A stretch of 64,000 bases of DNA from CAYUQT01 sp964446835 (lineage in GTDB: Bacteria > Planctomycetota > Phycisphaerae > UBA1845 > JAFGLZ01): assembly GCA_964446835.1 (NCBI GenBank), contig CAYUQT010000027.1, positions 1 to 64,000 of the forward strand. Reading direction: 5' to 3'. A program made the translations under genes and the position numbers. The notes beneath the pieces are model-generated. The model worked only from the letters and a program-made list of their open reading frames with translations, searched no databases and was not told the origin of the DNA. Shown here in pieces: positions 9,035-17,666 of this stretch (position 1 is its first letter; every line of letters begins with the position of its first letter).

Positions 9035-10030
9035 TCATGCGGTCTTCTTGCCCGTCTTTTCTGACGGACCGAAGAGCCTGTCCAGAAAGACCAGCTCAAC
9101 CACGAGCAGAAGTACGGCCAAGGGCATCATCGCCAATCCTGCAAAATCGTGGAGGAATCGTTCTGCGATCTGGCTGCTGGTATACATGTACAAGAACGCG
9201 GTGATACAAAGACGGGCCAGGTTACAGACGATCGCCAAGATTCCACTAGATACCAATAGAATCGCCTTCTGCCAACGGGGACGATGCACATAGTATGCCA
9301 CCGTTGAAGCCACGATCACGAACGCCGTCAACATGCGCAGGCCGCTGCACGCCTCGGCCACTCCGACGGCCATGCCGTCCCCCAACACCATGACATTCCC
9401 CTGTCGCGAGACGACTACCCCAATTGTCTTCAAGACAAGAACCGCTCCACTTGTTGCCAGTTCCTGCAACCCTGAACTGATCAAGGCATGAATCGATCGG
9501 GGCAGGGGTACCATGAGGAAGAGGAACAGCAGAACCCAACCGAGTCGCCGGGTCAGTGTGGGACCCAGTACGGCCAAGACGATGCCAACAAGGGTCAACG
9601 GCAGGGAGTAGTATTCTGCCGACCCGAACGAAAGCAGCCGCCCCGCAAGACGCATCATCATTGCCAGCACGATGATCAGCAGCCCCCACAGGCAGGGACT
9701 GGCCTGGGTCAGAGGAAGGTTCTTCCGCTCCAACCAGACGAAGTAAAGAGCAAGCAGCGGAACTAATTGTCCCGCGGAGTAGTCCTGGTTGTGCTGCCAC
9801 TGGTCATACAGACCCACCAGAGTCGGCCAATAGGACCACACCAGGCCCACAGACAGCACACCAGCGGCGAGAAGCCATAACCGGCTGCCCCCTCGGCTCG
9901 TCCGTTCGCGAAACGCGTCGTCGTGTGTCCGCCGGGCTTCCACCGTCTGCTCGGACGAGATGCCCTGCCGGGAGTCTTTGGAGCCTTGGACGAGAGCCAT
10001 GCGAACACCACCTCGAGACGTCGACGACAC
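9035..10030 (-). CDS. Exosortase (XrtA-like)
   Basis: Integral membrane transpeptidase-like enzyme that processes proteins with C-terminal PEP-CTERM-type signals. The 331-residue product has about eight membrane segments. The catalytic triad is in place: Cys228 in EACSGLRM, Arg273 in NLARLCITA, His294 in FLHDFAGLA. A DYSAGQLVP motif sits near residue 83, where Ala replaces the usual His of DYSHG, and MVPLP lies near 173. No EpsI-type C-terminal domain is fused; EpsI is separate at 40202-40927. The first 45 residues are polar and may be over-extended; a Met at residue 11 (position 10000) is an alternative start. Local substrates are probably the proteins at 2924 and 3628. Confidence 0.93.
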   Translation of the reverse strand: MSSTSRGGVRMALVQGSKDSRQGISSEQTVEARRTHDDAFRERTSRGGSRLWLLAAGVLSVGLVWSYWPTLVGLYDQWQHNQDYSAGQLVPLLALYFVWLERKNLPLTQASPCLWGLLIIVLAMMMRLAGRLLSFGSAEYYSLPLTLVGIVLAVLGPTLTRRLGWVLLFLFLMVPLPRSIHALISSGLQELATSGAVLVLKTIGVVVSRQGNVMVLGDGMAVGVAEACSGLRMLTAFVIVASTVAYYVHRPRWQKAILLVSSGILAIVCNLARLCITAFLYMYTSSQIAERFLHDFAGLAMMPLAVLLLVVELVFLDRLFGPSEKTGKKTA

Positions 10031-10495
10031 GACAACTGGTTCTACTGCTCACCGAGCTTCCACAGAACGTGAGCACTGAGCCGAGCCACGTGAGGGTGAA
10101 GAAAATAGAGCATCATGAGAATAGACCGCATCGGCAGCGTTCCGTCGGATGCTGCCTTGAAGTCCTGCCTTATTCGTTCGCACTCGCCACGACTCTCTGC
10201 GGCAAGGTGTGGGCTCTCCAAGCACAAACTGAAGCTCTGCACGATGGAGGCATGGCGTCCTGTCAGGAACCCATTATTGGCAAAAAAGCGCTCAAAGCAA
10301 GGTGTGTGTTGTGTCGAAATAGCATGACATGGACGTTGTTCTCCAGGTTTCCATCCTGGTTGTGTTCTAAGTTTTTCTAGTATTCCCAATTTGCCCATGC
10401 TTACAAGGAATCGTATTCTACCTCCGGCGCAATTCGCCGTTTTCCATGCGGTAGGTCCGAAAAACACGCATGGGTTGGCATGGGGGAGAACGAAG
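10031..10495. other. Divergent intergenic region
   Basis: This 465-bp spacer separates the exosortase (leftward) from the modular lipoprotein (rightward) and must hold both promoters. Short frames on either strand are not protein-like and lack ribosome sites. I found no unambiguous promoter or operator. Confidence 0.5.
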
Positions 10496-13400
10496 ATGCT
10501 GTGCAGGATTGTTGGAAGGGGCGTTGCTAGCCTAGGTCTCATTTCTGCTGTAGCCCTTTTGACCGTTTCAGGCTGTACGGGTTCTCCAAACCCCGGTGGT
10601 GATCCATCTCCCTTGGACCCAGTCACTAACGGATTGATCGTCAACGGATACGTGAACGTGACGACGGATCCGAACGAACCGAATCAACCCGCTGCATACT
10701 CCACTCAGCAGTATGAGTTCAATGCAGACCCCATTTCGGGTTCCAGGCCATTGACGGTCACTTGTGCGGTCTCTACGATTACCGGGGATCCATTGGCGAG
10801 CGGAACGTACGCGTGGAAGTTTGATGGGGTGGAGGAGAGCGGCCCGATGGCGGAGTATGCGCAGCGCAGCCATGTATTTCAGACGGGCGGTGCGCACACC
10901 ATCGCGCTGGCCGTAAGTCTGTTGGGAGTCAGTGCTCCCATCAGTTGCACGAGCAAACAGACCCGCACGACTCAGTGCGTGGTGGTGGTGGCGCCTCGGA
11001 TTTCGGGCCACGTGCTGGATGCGTCAGGCCAAGGGATTTCCGGCGTTGTTGTGGCCGGGAATGCCGGGGCCGGAACGGCGGTCTCAGCTACCGACGGGGC
11101 GTACGAGATCGAGGTGCCTTACAACTGGTCCGGCCAGATCGGCCCACAGAACAGCACGCTGATTTTCCAGCAATCCACTCGTTCGTATTCGAATGCCAAG
11201 CAAGACCTTACCGGCCAGGACTTCTCAGTGGCGGCTGCCGCGAAGGTGAAGATTGCGGGTAGCATCCATGACAGTTCGGGCAATCCGTTGGCAGGTGTGG
11301 CCTTGGCCGCCGACAACAGCGGTGGGTCGGCCACGACGGGAGCCGACGGCTCGTATCAGTTTGAGTTGACCGGCGGTTGGTCGGGCAAGATCACGCCGAC
11401 CTTGAAGGACTTCGCCTTCACGCCGAGCGATCGGAGCTATTCGAATCTGACTGCCGACGCCCAGAGCCAGGATTTTGCGGGCAACAGCACGGTTCCGGCG
11501 ACGGTGAAGATCGCCGGATGCGTGAAGGACCCCAACGGGGCCGGGATTTCGGGCGTGCCCGTGGTGGCGAGCAATGGCGGTCCGTCGGGTACGACCGACG
11601 CTAATGGACGCTATGAGCTGACCGTGGCGTATCACTGGAACGGAACGATCACGCCGAGCAATGAAAGCTACACGTTTGTTCCATCGAGTCGCCCGTATGC
11701 CGACGCGACGGCGAACCTCAGCAGTGAGGATTTTGCCGCCACGCCGGTTCTGCTCGTCTTCCCGAAGGTTTCGGGATATGTCAAGGACGCCGAGAACCGT
11801 CCGGTTCAGGGCGTGACGCTGACGGCCACGAGTTCGGAAGCCCGAGCCACGACGGATGCCAACGGCTTCTATGAAATGACGATGACGATCAACTGGTCGG
11901 GCAAGATCACGCCTGCGCTGGGCGAGTATGGTTTTGAGCCGGCCTTCATCGAATACACGTCCCTATCGACCAACCTGACGCAGCAGAACTACAAGGCGAT
12001 GGCGCCGGCGCCGGTGGGTTCGAGGACGATTTCGGGTGTGTGCAAGGACGCACTGGGCACGGGCCTGGTGGGGATTGTTCTGACGGCCAGTACGGGCGAG
12101 ACGGCTGCGTCGGGACCGGGCGGGGCGTACGCGCTGTCCCTGAGCGAGGGATGGAGTGGGACGATCACGCCGGGCAATGGCGACCCTAACTGCACGTTCG
12201 TTCCGGCCAAGCGCGACTTCACGCCGCTGTCCGGCGATCAGACGGATCAGGATTTCGTTATCCAGCGTACGAAGCTCATTGACCCCAAGACGAGTACGAC
12301 GACGTGGCAGTATTTCGCCCTCCCGGCCGCACAGAGCGGCACGTTCACCTTTGAGTTTGATTCGATTCCGAATCAGGCGAACATGGACGGCGTGACGGGG
12401 CTGTCGGGTGTGGCCGCACCGAGCAAGTACAGCGATTTCGCGGTTCTGGTGCGATTCAACACGACCGGCACCATTGATGTGCGGAACGGCAGCGCCTATA
12501 CGGCCAGTGCCTCTGTGGCCTATGTGGCCGGTGCCATCTACCACTTCAAGGTGGTGGTGAACGTGACGAATCATACCTATGACGTCACCGTGACGCCGGA
12601 AGGCGGCAGCCCGGTGGTATTGGCCCAGAGTTTCGCCTTCCGCACTGAACAGGCCGCGGTGACCTCGCTAACCACGTGGGGGCTGATTGGTGCTGTGTTG
12701 GACGGCGGCGCGCGCATCGTGACGCACCAGGTGGGCAATTGCAACGTGGCTGGCGCGGTTCCGACGAACCAGGCGCCGGTCGTCAACGCCGGTACGGATC
12801 GGCTTGTTAACCTCTCGACCGGTGGCATCACCGTGACGCTTGACGCAACCGTCACCGATGATGGTTTGCCCAATCCTCCGGGCAAGGTTACCACGACGTG
12901 GTCAAAGGTTTCGGGCGCAGGCACGGTGGCTTTCGGCGATGCGTCGGCCGTTGATACGACGGCCACCTTCACCGTTGCCGGCAGTTATGAGTTGAGACTG
13001 ACGGGCAATGACGGTCAGTCAACGGCCAGCGATTCCGCGATGATTCACATCTTGCCGGTGATGTCCGTCCAGGCGGCGACGACGGGCGGACAAGCTCCGC
13101 TAACGGTGGAATTCACTGCTAAGGAGAGCAGCGGCAGTCTCGATCCGAACCATCTTCCGGCCGGGTGTTCCCTGAAGTGGAACTTCGGCGATGGAGGGAC
13201 GAATGCCGTGGTTACCGGTCCAGCCAGCCAGAAAGCAAAGGTGAGCTACACGTTCGTGCAAGCGGGCACGTTCACGGTGGTTCTGTCGGTGGCAGTGGGT
13301 TCTCTCGAGACGAGTTGTTGCCTGTTGCAGATCACGGTGCAGGCTGCCCCGGGTGATCGCGCGATGACGCCGGTGATTGAGCCGAATCAGGCGACCTACG

Positions 13401-14926
13401 ATGCCACTGCGGGCGCCTACATGAAGAGTGTACGGATTACCATCACGGGGGATCCCAACTCGACGATCCGCTATACGACTGATGGGCTGGAACCGACGGC
13501 AGAGTCAACCCATTACACCGATCCGAATGGTTTTGTCTTGGACGGGACGACCACGGTGAAGGCGAAGGCCTTCAAGTCGGGCCTAGCCGACAGCGATACG
13601 GCTTCGAAGAGCCTCACGGTGAAGTCGAATGTGCTCTCGCAGTACGGCATTACCTGGAACCTCGATGCCAACTACGTCGTGGGGCATTTTGTCACGGGAG
13701 ATTGGTGGGTGGTGGGACCGGTAACGGTTACGGCGATTTCGCCGGCGCCGGGCAGCGGACGGAACGGCTCGATGATAAACCCAGCGCCGGGTACTGACCA
13801 GGCCTATGACGATCGGCTGTATGACTACAAGGCAACTCTTCTCAAGAACCCCCCGTTCACCCTCAGCACGGGCCAATCGCTCGTATCGTCCATCAGCGTG
13901 ACGACGAGCCCGTACACTGATCTCATGGGGGTCGCATCTTCTGCAATCATCTTGAAGGGAGCCAGTATTCTGACGTCTCTGGCCACGACGCCTCCATCTG
14001 ATGCATTCAGACCCCCCTATATGGGGACTGCCAAGCAAATCTACCTCAAATCTGGCATCCAATGGCAGCTGCTCCCCAAACTTCCAACTCCAGCAAGTGC
14101 GCCAAGCCTTTCAACCTATGAGCGATACTTCCAGCGCCCCTGGTTGGATCATAAGGCAGGGTGGGCCGGAAGATCCCTGCACCCGGGCGACAACATGCCC
14201 GGATATGGTCGTGAGCTCGTAACCGTTGTAGGAGACGCAGCTCTTCTGCTCTGTCTCAACTACAGCAACGCCAAGAAGGAGTCCTTGCTGATTGGGATGA
14301 CTCAGGTCGGTATAGACAACTACCATACCGCTCTTCTACACAAGGGAATGTGGGCCACCGATGGCGGACACATGATGGGCAGGAAATTCCCCATCCAGTT
14401 TGCGGGGATCATGTTGGGTCAGTCCGGCATGCTGACTCTCAACGACTACGACAATCAAGAAGATCTGTCGACCTACTACGGCGACACCACCCGTGTTCTT
14501 TGGACGGGCTGGCAGAACTCCGGGCATGCCTATGCGAAGGATGTTCAGTACCTGCCGGCTAAGGGCGTTGACTCTAGAGGGCTGCCCTACAACTTTGAAA
14601 ACTACCACCCCTCAAAATGGGGAGGTTACCCCTTCGACGGCGTCGCTCAGGCATACGCTTACGACAAGCAGGAACCTTACCGACGCCTCGTTGCTCAAGC
14701 GTATCCTGGCGAGGCTATTGCAGCCCGAATCCTCGGACTGCGCGTCCACTGGAATCATGACGCCTTCTTCGATTATGTTGATCGTTGGATGTACGAAGAC
14801 GATACGAACAACTTCGCGACGATTCAACAGTATTGGCCCAGTTTCGTGAACTGGAATCCAAGGGGGCAGACCTGCACGTCCCAGTTTGCCAAGGATATGT
14901 ATCTGACGTATCGGCCCAGCTATTGA
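10496..14926 (+). CDS. Large modular surface lipoprotein with five tandem repeats, PKD domains and a novel C-terminal domain
   Basis: The start at 10496 follows GGGGGAGA and gives a lipoprotein signal ending TVSGC (Cys27); the product has 1476 residues. Domains in order: a PKD-like region (about 40-165), five carboxypeptidase-regulatory-like repeats of about 80 residues (167-590) each carrying an N/GWSGxIxP motif, and a beta-sandwich region of LamG type (about 593-745). Two further PKD-like domains follow (about 755-960; the second has WNFGDGG), then a chitobiase C-terminal-type domain (about 965-1045, with IRYTTDGLEPT). The last 430 residues are not recognised but are rich in conserved-looking motifs (RPWLDH, NMPGYGRE, DGGHMMGRKFPI). 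The layout suggests an outer-surface polysaccharide-binding protein, perhaps with a catalytic C-terminal domain. It diverges from the exosortase gene and lacks a sorting signal of its own. Confidence 0.8.
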   Translation: MLCRIVGRGVASLGLISAVALLTVSGCTGSPNPGGDPSPLDPVTNGLIVNGYVNVTTDPNEPNQPAAYSTQQYEFNADPISGSRPLTVTCAVSTITGDPLASGTYAWKFDGVEESGPMAEYAQRSHVFQTGGAHTIALAVSLLGVSAPISCTSKQTRTTQCVVVVAPRISGHVLDASGQGISGVVVAGNAGAGTAVSATDGAYEIEVPYNWSGQIGPQNSTLIFQQSTRSYSNAKQDLTGQDFSVAAAAKVKIAGSIHDSSGNPLAGVALAADNSGGSATTGADGSYQFELTGGWSGKITPTLKDFAFTPSDRSYSNLTADAQSQDFAGNSTVPATVKIAGCVKDPNGAGISGVPVVASNGGPSGTTDANGRYELTVAYHWNGTITPSNESYTFVPSSRPYADATANLSSEDFAATPVLLVFPKVSGYVKDAENRPVQGVTLTATSSEARATTDANGFYEMTMTINWSGKITPALGEYGFEPAFIEYTSLSTNLTQQNYKAMAPAPVGSRTISGVCKDALGTGLVGIVLTASTGETAASGPGGAYALSLSEGWSGTITPGNGDPNCTFVPAKRDFTPLSGDQTDQDFVIQRTKLIDPKTSTTTWQYFALPAAQSGTFTFEFDSIPNQANMDGVTGLSGVAAPSKYSDFAVLVRFNTTGTIDVRNGSAYTASASVAYVAGAIYHFKVVVNVTNHTYDVTVTPEGGSPVVLAQSFAFRTEQAAVTSLTTWGLIGAVLDGGARIVTHQVGNCNVAGAVPTNQAPVVNAGTDRLVNLSTGGITVTLDATVTDDGLPNPPGKVTTTWSKVSGAGTVAFGDASAVDTTATFTVAGSYELRLTGNDGQSTASDSAMIHILPVMSVQAATTGGQAPLTVEFTAKESSGSLDPNHLPAGCSLKWNFGDGGTNAVVTGPASQKAKVSYTFVQAGTFTVVLSVAVGSLETSCCLLQITVQAAPGDRAMTPVIEPNQATYDATAGAYMKSVRITITGDPNSTIRYTTDGLEPTAESTHYTDPNGFVLDGTTTVKAKAFKSGLADSDTASKSLTVKSNVLSQYGITWNLDANYVVGHFVTGDWWVVGPVTVTAISPAPGSGRNGSMINPAPGTDQAYDDRLYDYKATLLKNPPFTLSTGQSLVSSISVTTSPYTDLMGVASSAIILKGASILTSLATTPPSDAFRPPYMGTAKQIYLKSGIQWQLLPKLPTPASAPSLSTYERYFQRPWLDHKAGWAGRSLHPGDNMPGYGRELVTVVGDAALLLCLNYSNAKKESLLIGMTQVGIDNYHTALLHKGMWATDGGHMMGRKFPIQFAGIMLGQSGMLTLNDYDNQEDLSTYYGDTTRVLWTGWQNSGHAYAKDVQYLPAKGVDSRGLPYNFENYHPSKWGGYPFDGVAQAYAYDKQEPYRRLVAQAYPGEAIAARILGLRVHWNHDAFFDYVDRWMYEDDTNNFATIQQYWPSFVNWNPRGQTCTSQFAKDMYLTYRPSY
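10994..12265 (+). repeat. Five tandem coding repeats of about 240 bp
   Basis: Units begin near 10994, 11243, 11501, 11759 and 12020 within the lipoprotein gene. Each encodes about 80 residues with the pattern (I/V)SG-x-V-x-D-x-x-G-x-x-(L/I)-x-G-V, then TDANGxYE-like, (N/G)WSGxIxP, and a closing L-x-x-x-DF. They diverge at DNA level, so they are old duplications rather than recent slippage. Confidence 0.8.
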
Positions 14927-15009
14927 TTCGCCGACTTGATGGGGGTCTGCAGCACCAGACTTCATGCGGCGAAGCGAATGCTCGCAGCCAGCAAGCTGAC
15001 TTGCCTGCT

Positions 15010-16245
15010 CTATGGGGATTCGCTCGCCGCACCGTCTTCCTGGAGAAGACGTATCACTCGCATGCACTGGGTGTGCCAAGAGTACTGCTCTGCGAATCCT
15101 CGCCTCTTTTCCTTCTGCGCCGGGTCGATTTCATCACAAGAGGATCTCACCTGCGAGGCGAATTCATCGGCTATTGTCGCGATGGCAATAAGATCTGTAC
15201 AGGTGGCAGATTGGGGAAATGGGGTTGAGACAATTGGCTTTCCCAACGACAGATACTCCTTAAGTTTGATAGGATTGCACGATTCAATCCATCGATTCTG
15301 TCTCCAAGGCATGATGCAGACATCCAGACACTTTCCATAGTGAGGGATCTGCTCATAGGGTCGCTGCCCTATCATGACGACGTTCGAATGCTCTGTGAGC
15401 AACGAGCAATCTATCGATGACCTGCCAATAAAAACAAACGTGATGTCAGGCAGACGTTCTACGACGTCTGCCATTAGTTTCATGTCGAATGTGTGATCGT
15501 CTATTCCACCGAAGAAGCCAACGATCGGAGGATGAAGTTCGCACATCTCAGGTGGTATCCATGGATCCTGATCCGCGTGCGCAAAGCTCTCGTGGTCGAC
15601 ACCGTGATCAACGAATGCTGCTTTACGGCATTGATCCTTTTCCTCTTCAAATAGTGCCTCATTCGAGAAGAATGTAAGGTCGGCATGCTGTTTGAGACGT
15701 CTGTCGTAGTAAGTGATCTGTCTGGTGTCCACTCCAGGGAACTCTTCGTACCGGTCCGTTCTCTGGTAGACCAAGGCGCGGCGATCCAGGCCGAGGGCCG
15801 CATCACAGGCAGCCGGGCAATTGACCCATATGACCGGACGGTGCAGACCGGCAGTGCGCATGCCCAAACGAACCTGCAACCTCAGCATACGTTCGTTTAT
15901 TCCCCGAGCCAACTTCAGATGATGGACGGGGGCTGTCACCGGAGAGTACACCCAGAACCCTTCGGGTACGCGGATTATTCCGCGACACATGCTTCTTGCC
16001 TTGCGCAGCAATCGTCTGAGAAACATATGCCCCTCCGAGAGGTTGGGCTTTCGCATGACGATGGAGTTTACATAGAGAACAGGGCCGTAGCGCGCCAGTT
16101 GGCGCATGTACTGCATGTCGGCGTGTCCTCGATTGTGGTACCACCAGTCCTCACCTCCGAAGCAGAGAACGCCGCTTGTGGACACAAGCTCTCTGCAAAA
16201 CCTGTCATCGCATGAAGCCTCGGGTTCTGGATGAGCATGATTCAC
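15010..16245 (-). CDS. Glycosyltransferase, GT1/GT4-like (TuaH-type)
   Basis: Product of 411 residues with the GT-B two-domain pattern. The C-terminal half has IVGFFGGIDD, VFIGR and a donor-site region (IESCNPIKLKEYLSLGKPIVSTPF), as in TuaH-like teichuronic-acid glycosyltransferases. The GTG start at 16243-16245 is preceded by GGGGA about 8 nt away. It is the last gene of the long minus-strand cluster, 10 nt after the PssE gene, and converges with the modular lipoprotein gene. It probably adds one sugar to the repeat unit on the cytoplasmic face of the membrane. Sugar specificity cannot be read from sequence. Confidence 0.85.
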   Translation of the reverse strand: MNHAHPEPEASCDDRFCRELVSTSGVLCFGGEDWWYHNRGHADMQYMRQLARYGPVLYVNSIVMRKPNLSEGHMFLRRLLRKARSMCRGIIRVPEGFWVYSPVTAPVHHLKLARGINERMLRLQVRLGMRTAGLHRPVIWVNCPAACDAALGLDRRALVYQRTDRYEEFPGVDTRQITYYDRRLKQHADLTFFSNEALFEEEKDQCRKAAFVDHGVDHESFAHADQDPWIPPEMCELHPPIVGFFGGIDDHTFDMKLMADVVERLPDITFVFIGRSSIDCSLLTEHSNVVMIGQRPYEQIPHYGKCLDVCIMPWRQNRWIESCNPIKLKEYLSLGKPIVSTPFPQSATCTDLIAIATIADEFASQVRSSCDEIDPAQKEKRRGFAEQYSWHTQCMRVIRLLQEDGAASESP

Positions 16246-16255
16246 AGATAGTCCC

Positions 16256-16873
16256 CTAGTAGAGTTCCAGCACCCTCTTCAGCATATCTTTCAGTCTAGC
16301 GAAGAGGCGGGGACGTTTCATGGGGGTATCCAAGAGGAACCGATGGATAGCCAATAGCAGTTCTTCGGAGGCATGAGCTTTGATGCGAGTCGTAGCGCTA
16401 CAGCACGCACCCCACGTACAGGTCCTGCACCGAGCGACCATGGCTGTCTCTGCAGGAGAAAGGACACAAGGCAGGGACATCATCTGGTCGAGTCGAGTCT
16501 TGAGTTCGAGCTCATTGAACACGGCGACGACCTGACCGCTCGCTGAGAGTCTCCTTGCGGTCGCCACTTGATGATCGTTGCGCGTTTCTTCGAGGTCTCC
16601 TCGGCGAGGCATTACGATCAAGGGCTTGCCGAGCTCCATTGCTGTGAGTATTGACCCCATACCGGCGTGCGCCACTACAGCGCTAGCCTCTCGAAACAAC
16701 CGACGATACTCCTGAGGATTCAGAAACCGTTTCCAGGAGAGATGTAATGGCCTCCAATCCGTTGGGCCGATCTGGGCGAATATGTCCGTACTCCCATTGA
16801 CCGCTGCCCACTCGTCGACTGCTTTAACCAATCGGGTGAACGGCATCTGTGCCCCTACGGTAACGAAGATCAC
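16256..16873 (-). CDS. PssE-type glycosyltransferase subunit (GT28 C-terminal domain)
   Basis: Catalytic, nucleotide-sugar-binding half of a two-subunit GT28/Alg13-like glycosyltransferase. It starts with IFVTVGAQMPFTRLV and has HAGMGSILTAMELGKPLIVMPR, the donor-binding region. I place the start at the GTG at 16873, which overlaps the TGA of the PssD gene in the sequence GTGA. This matches where PssE/Alg13 proteins normally begin. A longer frame from 16936 would add 21 unrelated residues. The 205-residue product is longer than many PssE proteins. A cysteine cluster (CRTCTWGACC) near residue 150 is an unusual insertion. Confidence 0.88.
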   Translation of the reverse strand: MIFVTVGAQMPFTRLVKAVDEWAAVNGSTDIFAQIGPTDWRPLHLSWKRFLNPQEYRRLFREASAVVAHAGMGSILTAMELGKPLIVMPRRGDLEETRNDHQVATARRLSASGQVVAVFNELELKTRLDQMMSLPCVLSPAETAMVARCRTCTWGACCSATTRIKAHASEELLLAIHRFLLDTPMKRPRLFARLKDMLKRVLELY

Positions 16874-17334
16874 AGGACGCTCCCCCAATAGAAGGGCCCG
16901 TTGGGCCGGGCCAGATGTGGCCACTGTGTGAGCCACGCATCCGCATGCGGTCCAATATGCTCGCCAGACATAGAGAGGCGCTCCACATTGGCAAGGCTGT
17001 CCAACCAGAGAGTTCTGGCCCCCATTAGTCGGCCAATACGAATGGCAAAATAGCCCGGTGCGGCACCTGTCGAAATGATGACATGGGGGCGCTCGCGAAG
17101 AATGGTTGCGAGCAGGCGGATCGCCATGATCAGAAGGCCTATCTTGTTCCAGCGGGTTGCATCGTTTATCAGATAGAAGCGATCCGCCTCAACGTCGCCT
17201 CTGTACGCCCGGTTCACTGTGACATACGTGACTCTGCAGTCAGCAAGTGCGGGGCGGAGCCTCAGAAGCTGCACCCAATGCCCACCCCCAGATGAAACAG
17301 CCAGGACCCTCGTGGTCATTGTCATGAGTCTCAC
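16870..17334 (-). CDS. PssD-type glycosyltransferase subunit (Alg14-like)
   Basis: Membrane-associated, acceptor-binding half of the PssD/PssE pair. The 154-residue product has the N-terminal VLAVSSGGGHWVQLLRLRPAL motif typical of Alg14/PssD, a hydrophobic membrane-association segment (around IGLLIMAIRLLATIL), and ISTGAAPGYFAIRIGRLMGART. The GTG start at 17334 is preceded by GGAGGG at 6 nt, so it is preferred over the ATGs at 17325 and 17319. Its stop overlaps the GTG of the PssE gene, so the two halves are translationally coupled. Confidence 0.9.
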   Translation of the reverse strand: MRLMTMTTRVLAVSSGGGHWVQLLRLRPALADCRVTYVTVNRAYRGDVEADRFYLINDATRWNKIGLLIMAIRLLATILRERPHVIISTGAAPGYFAIRIGRLMGARTLWLDSLANVERLSMSGEHIGPHADAWLTQWPHLARPNGPFYWGSVL

Positions 17335-17666
17335 TCAGATCCCTCCACTGTTAGAATCACCGGATCACAAGACACTGGATAGGGTCCTTCAACGGCACTC
17401 TATCTCGACGTGTTCCGCGCAAGTCCCGAGGAGGACCGCCCTGAACGGTAGAACGATGTGCCGTGGCCGTTGAGGGCACAACTACCCGTTCAATACACTT
17501 CGTGATCGCGGGGAAGCAATACCCCGGTCCAGCTGAAAAGAAGCTGCTCAACTCCGGTACCGACAGAGGGAATCGAATCTGCCCGTGAACACCATTGATC
17601 ATCTGAGGTCGCCTTGCACGTCGCTTTGGGTGAAACACGTGCGCATCTTCAGGATGCTCCCGACGT
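17335..17666. other. Gap inside the glycosyltransferase cluster
   Basis: About 330 bp separate the GT4 stop from the PssD ribosome site. A 93-codon minus-strand frame (17357-17638, GTG start) has no ribosome site and poor protein character, so I do not call it a gene. A local promoter for pssD-pssE is possible but not evident. Confidence 0.45.

Noticed and set aside
10042..10644. 200-codon minus-strand frame between the exosortase and the modular lipoprotein
   Set aside because: It overlaps the signal peptide of the well-supported lipoprotein gene and has no protein-like motifs.
17357..17638. 93-codon minus-strand frame in the glycosyltransferase gap
   Set aside because: GTG start without a ribosome site; composition typical of chance frames.
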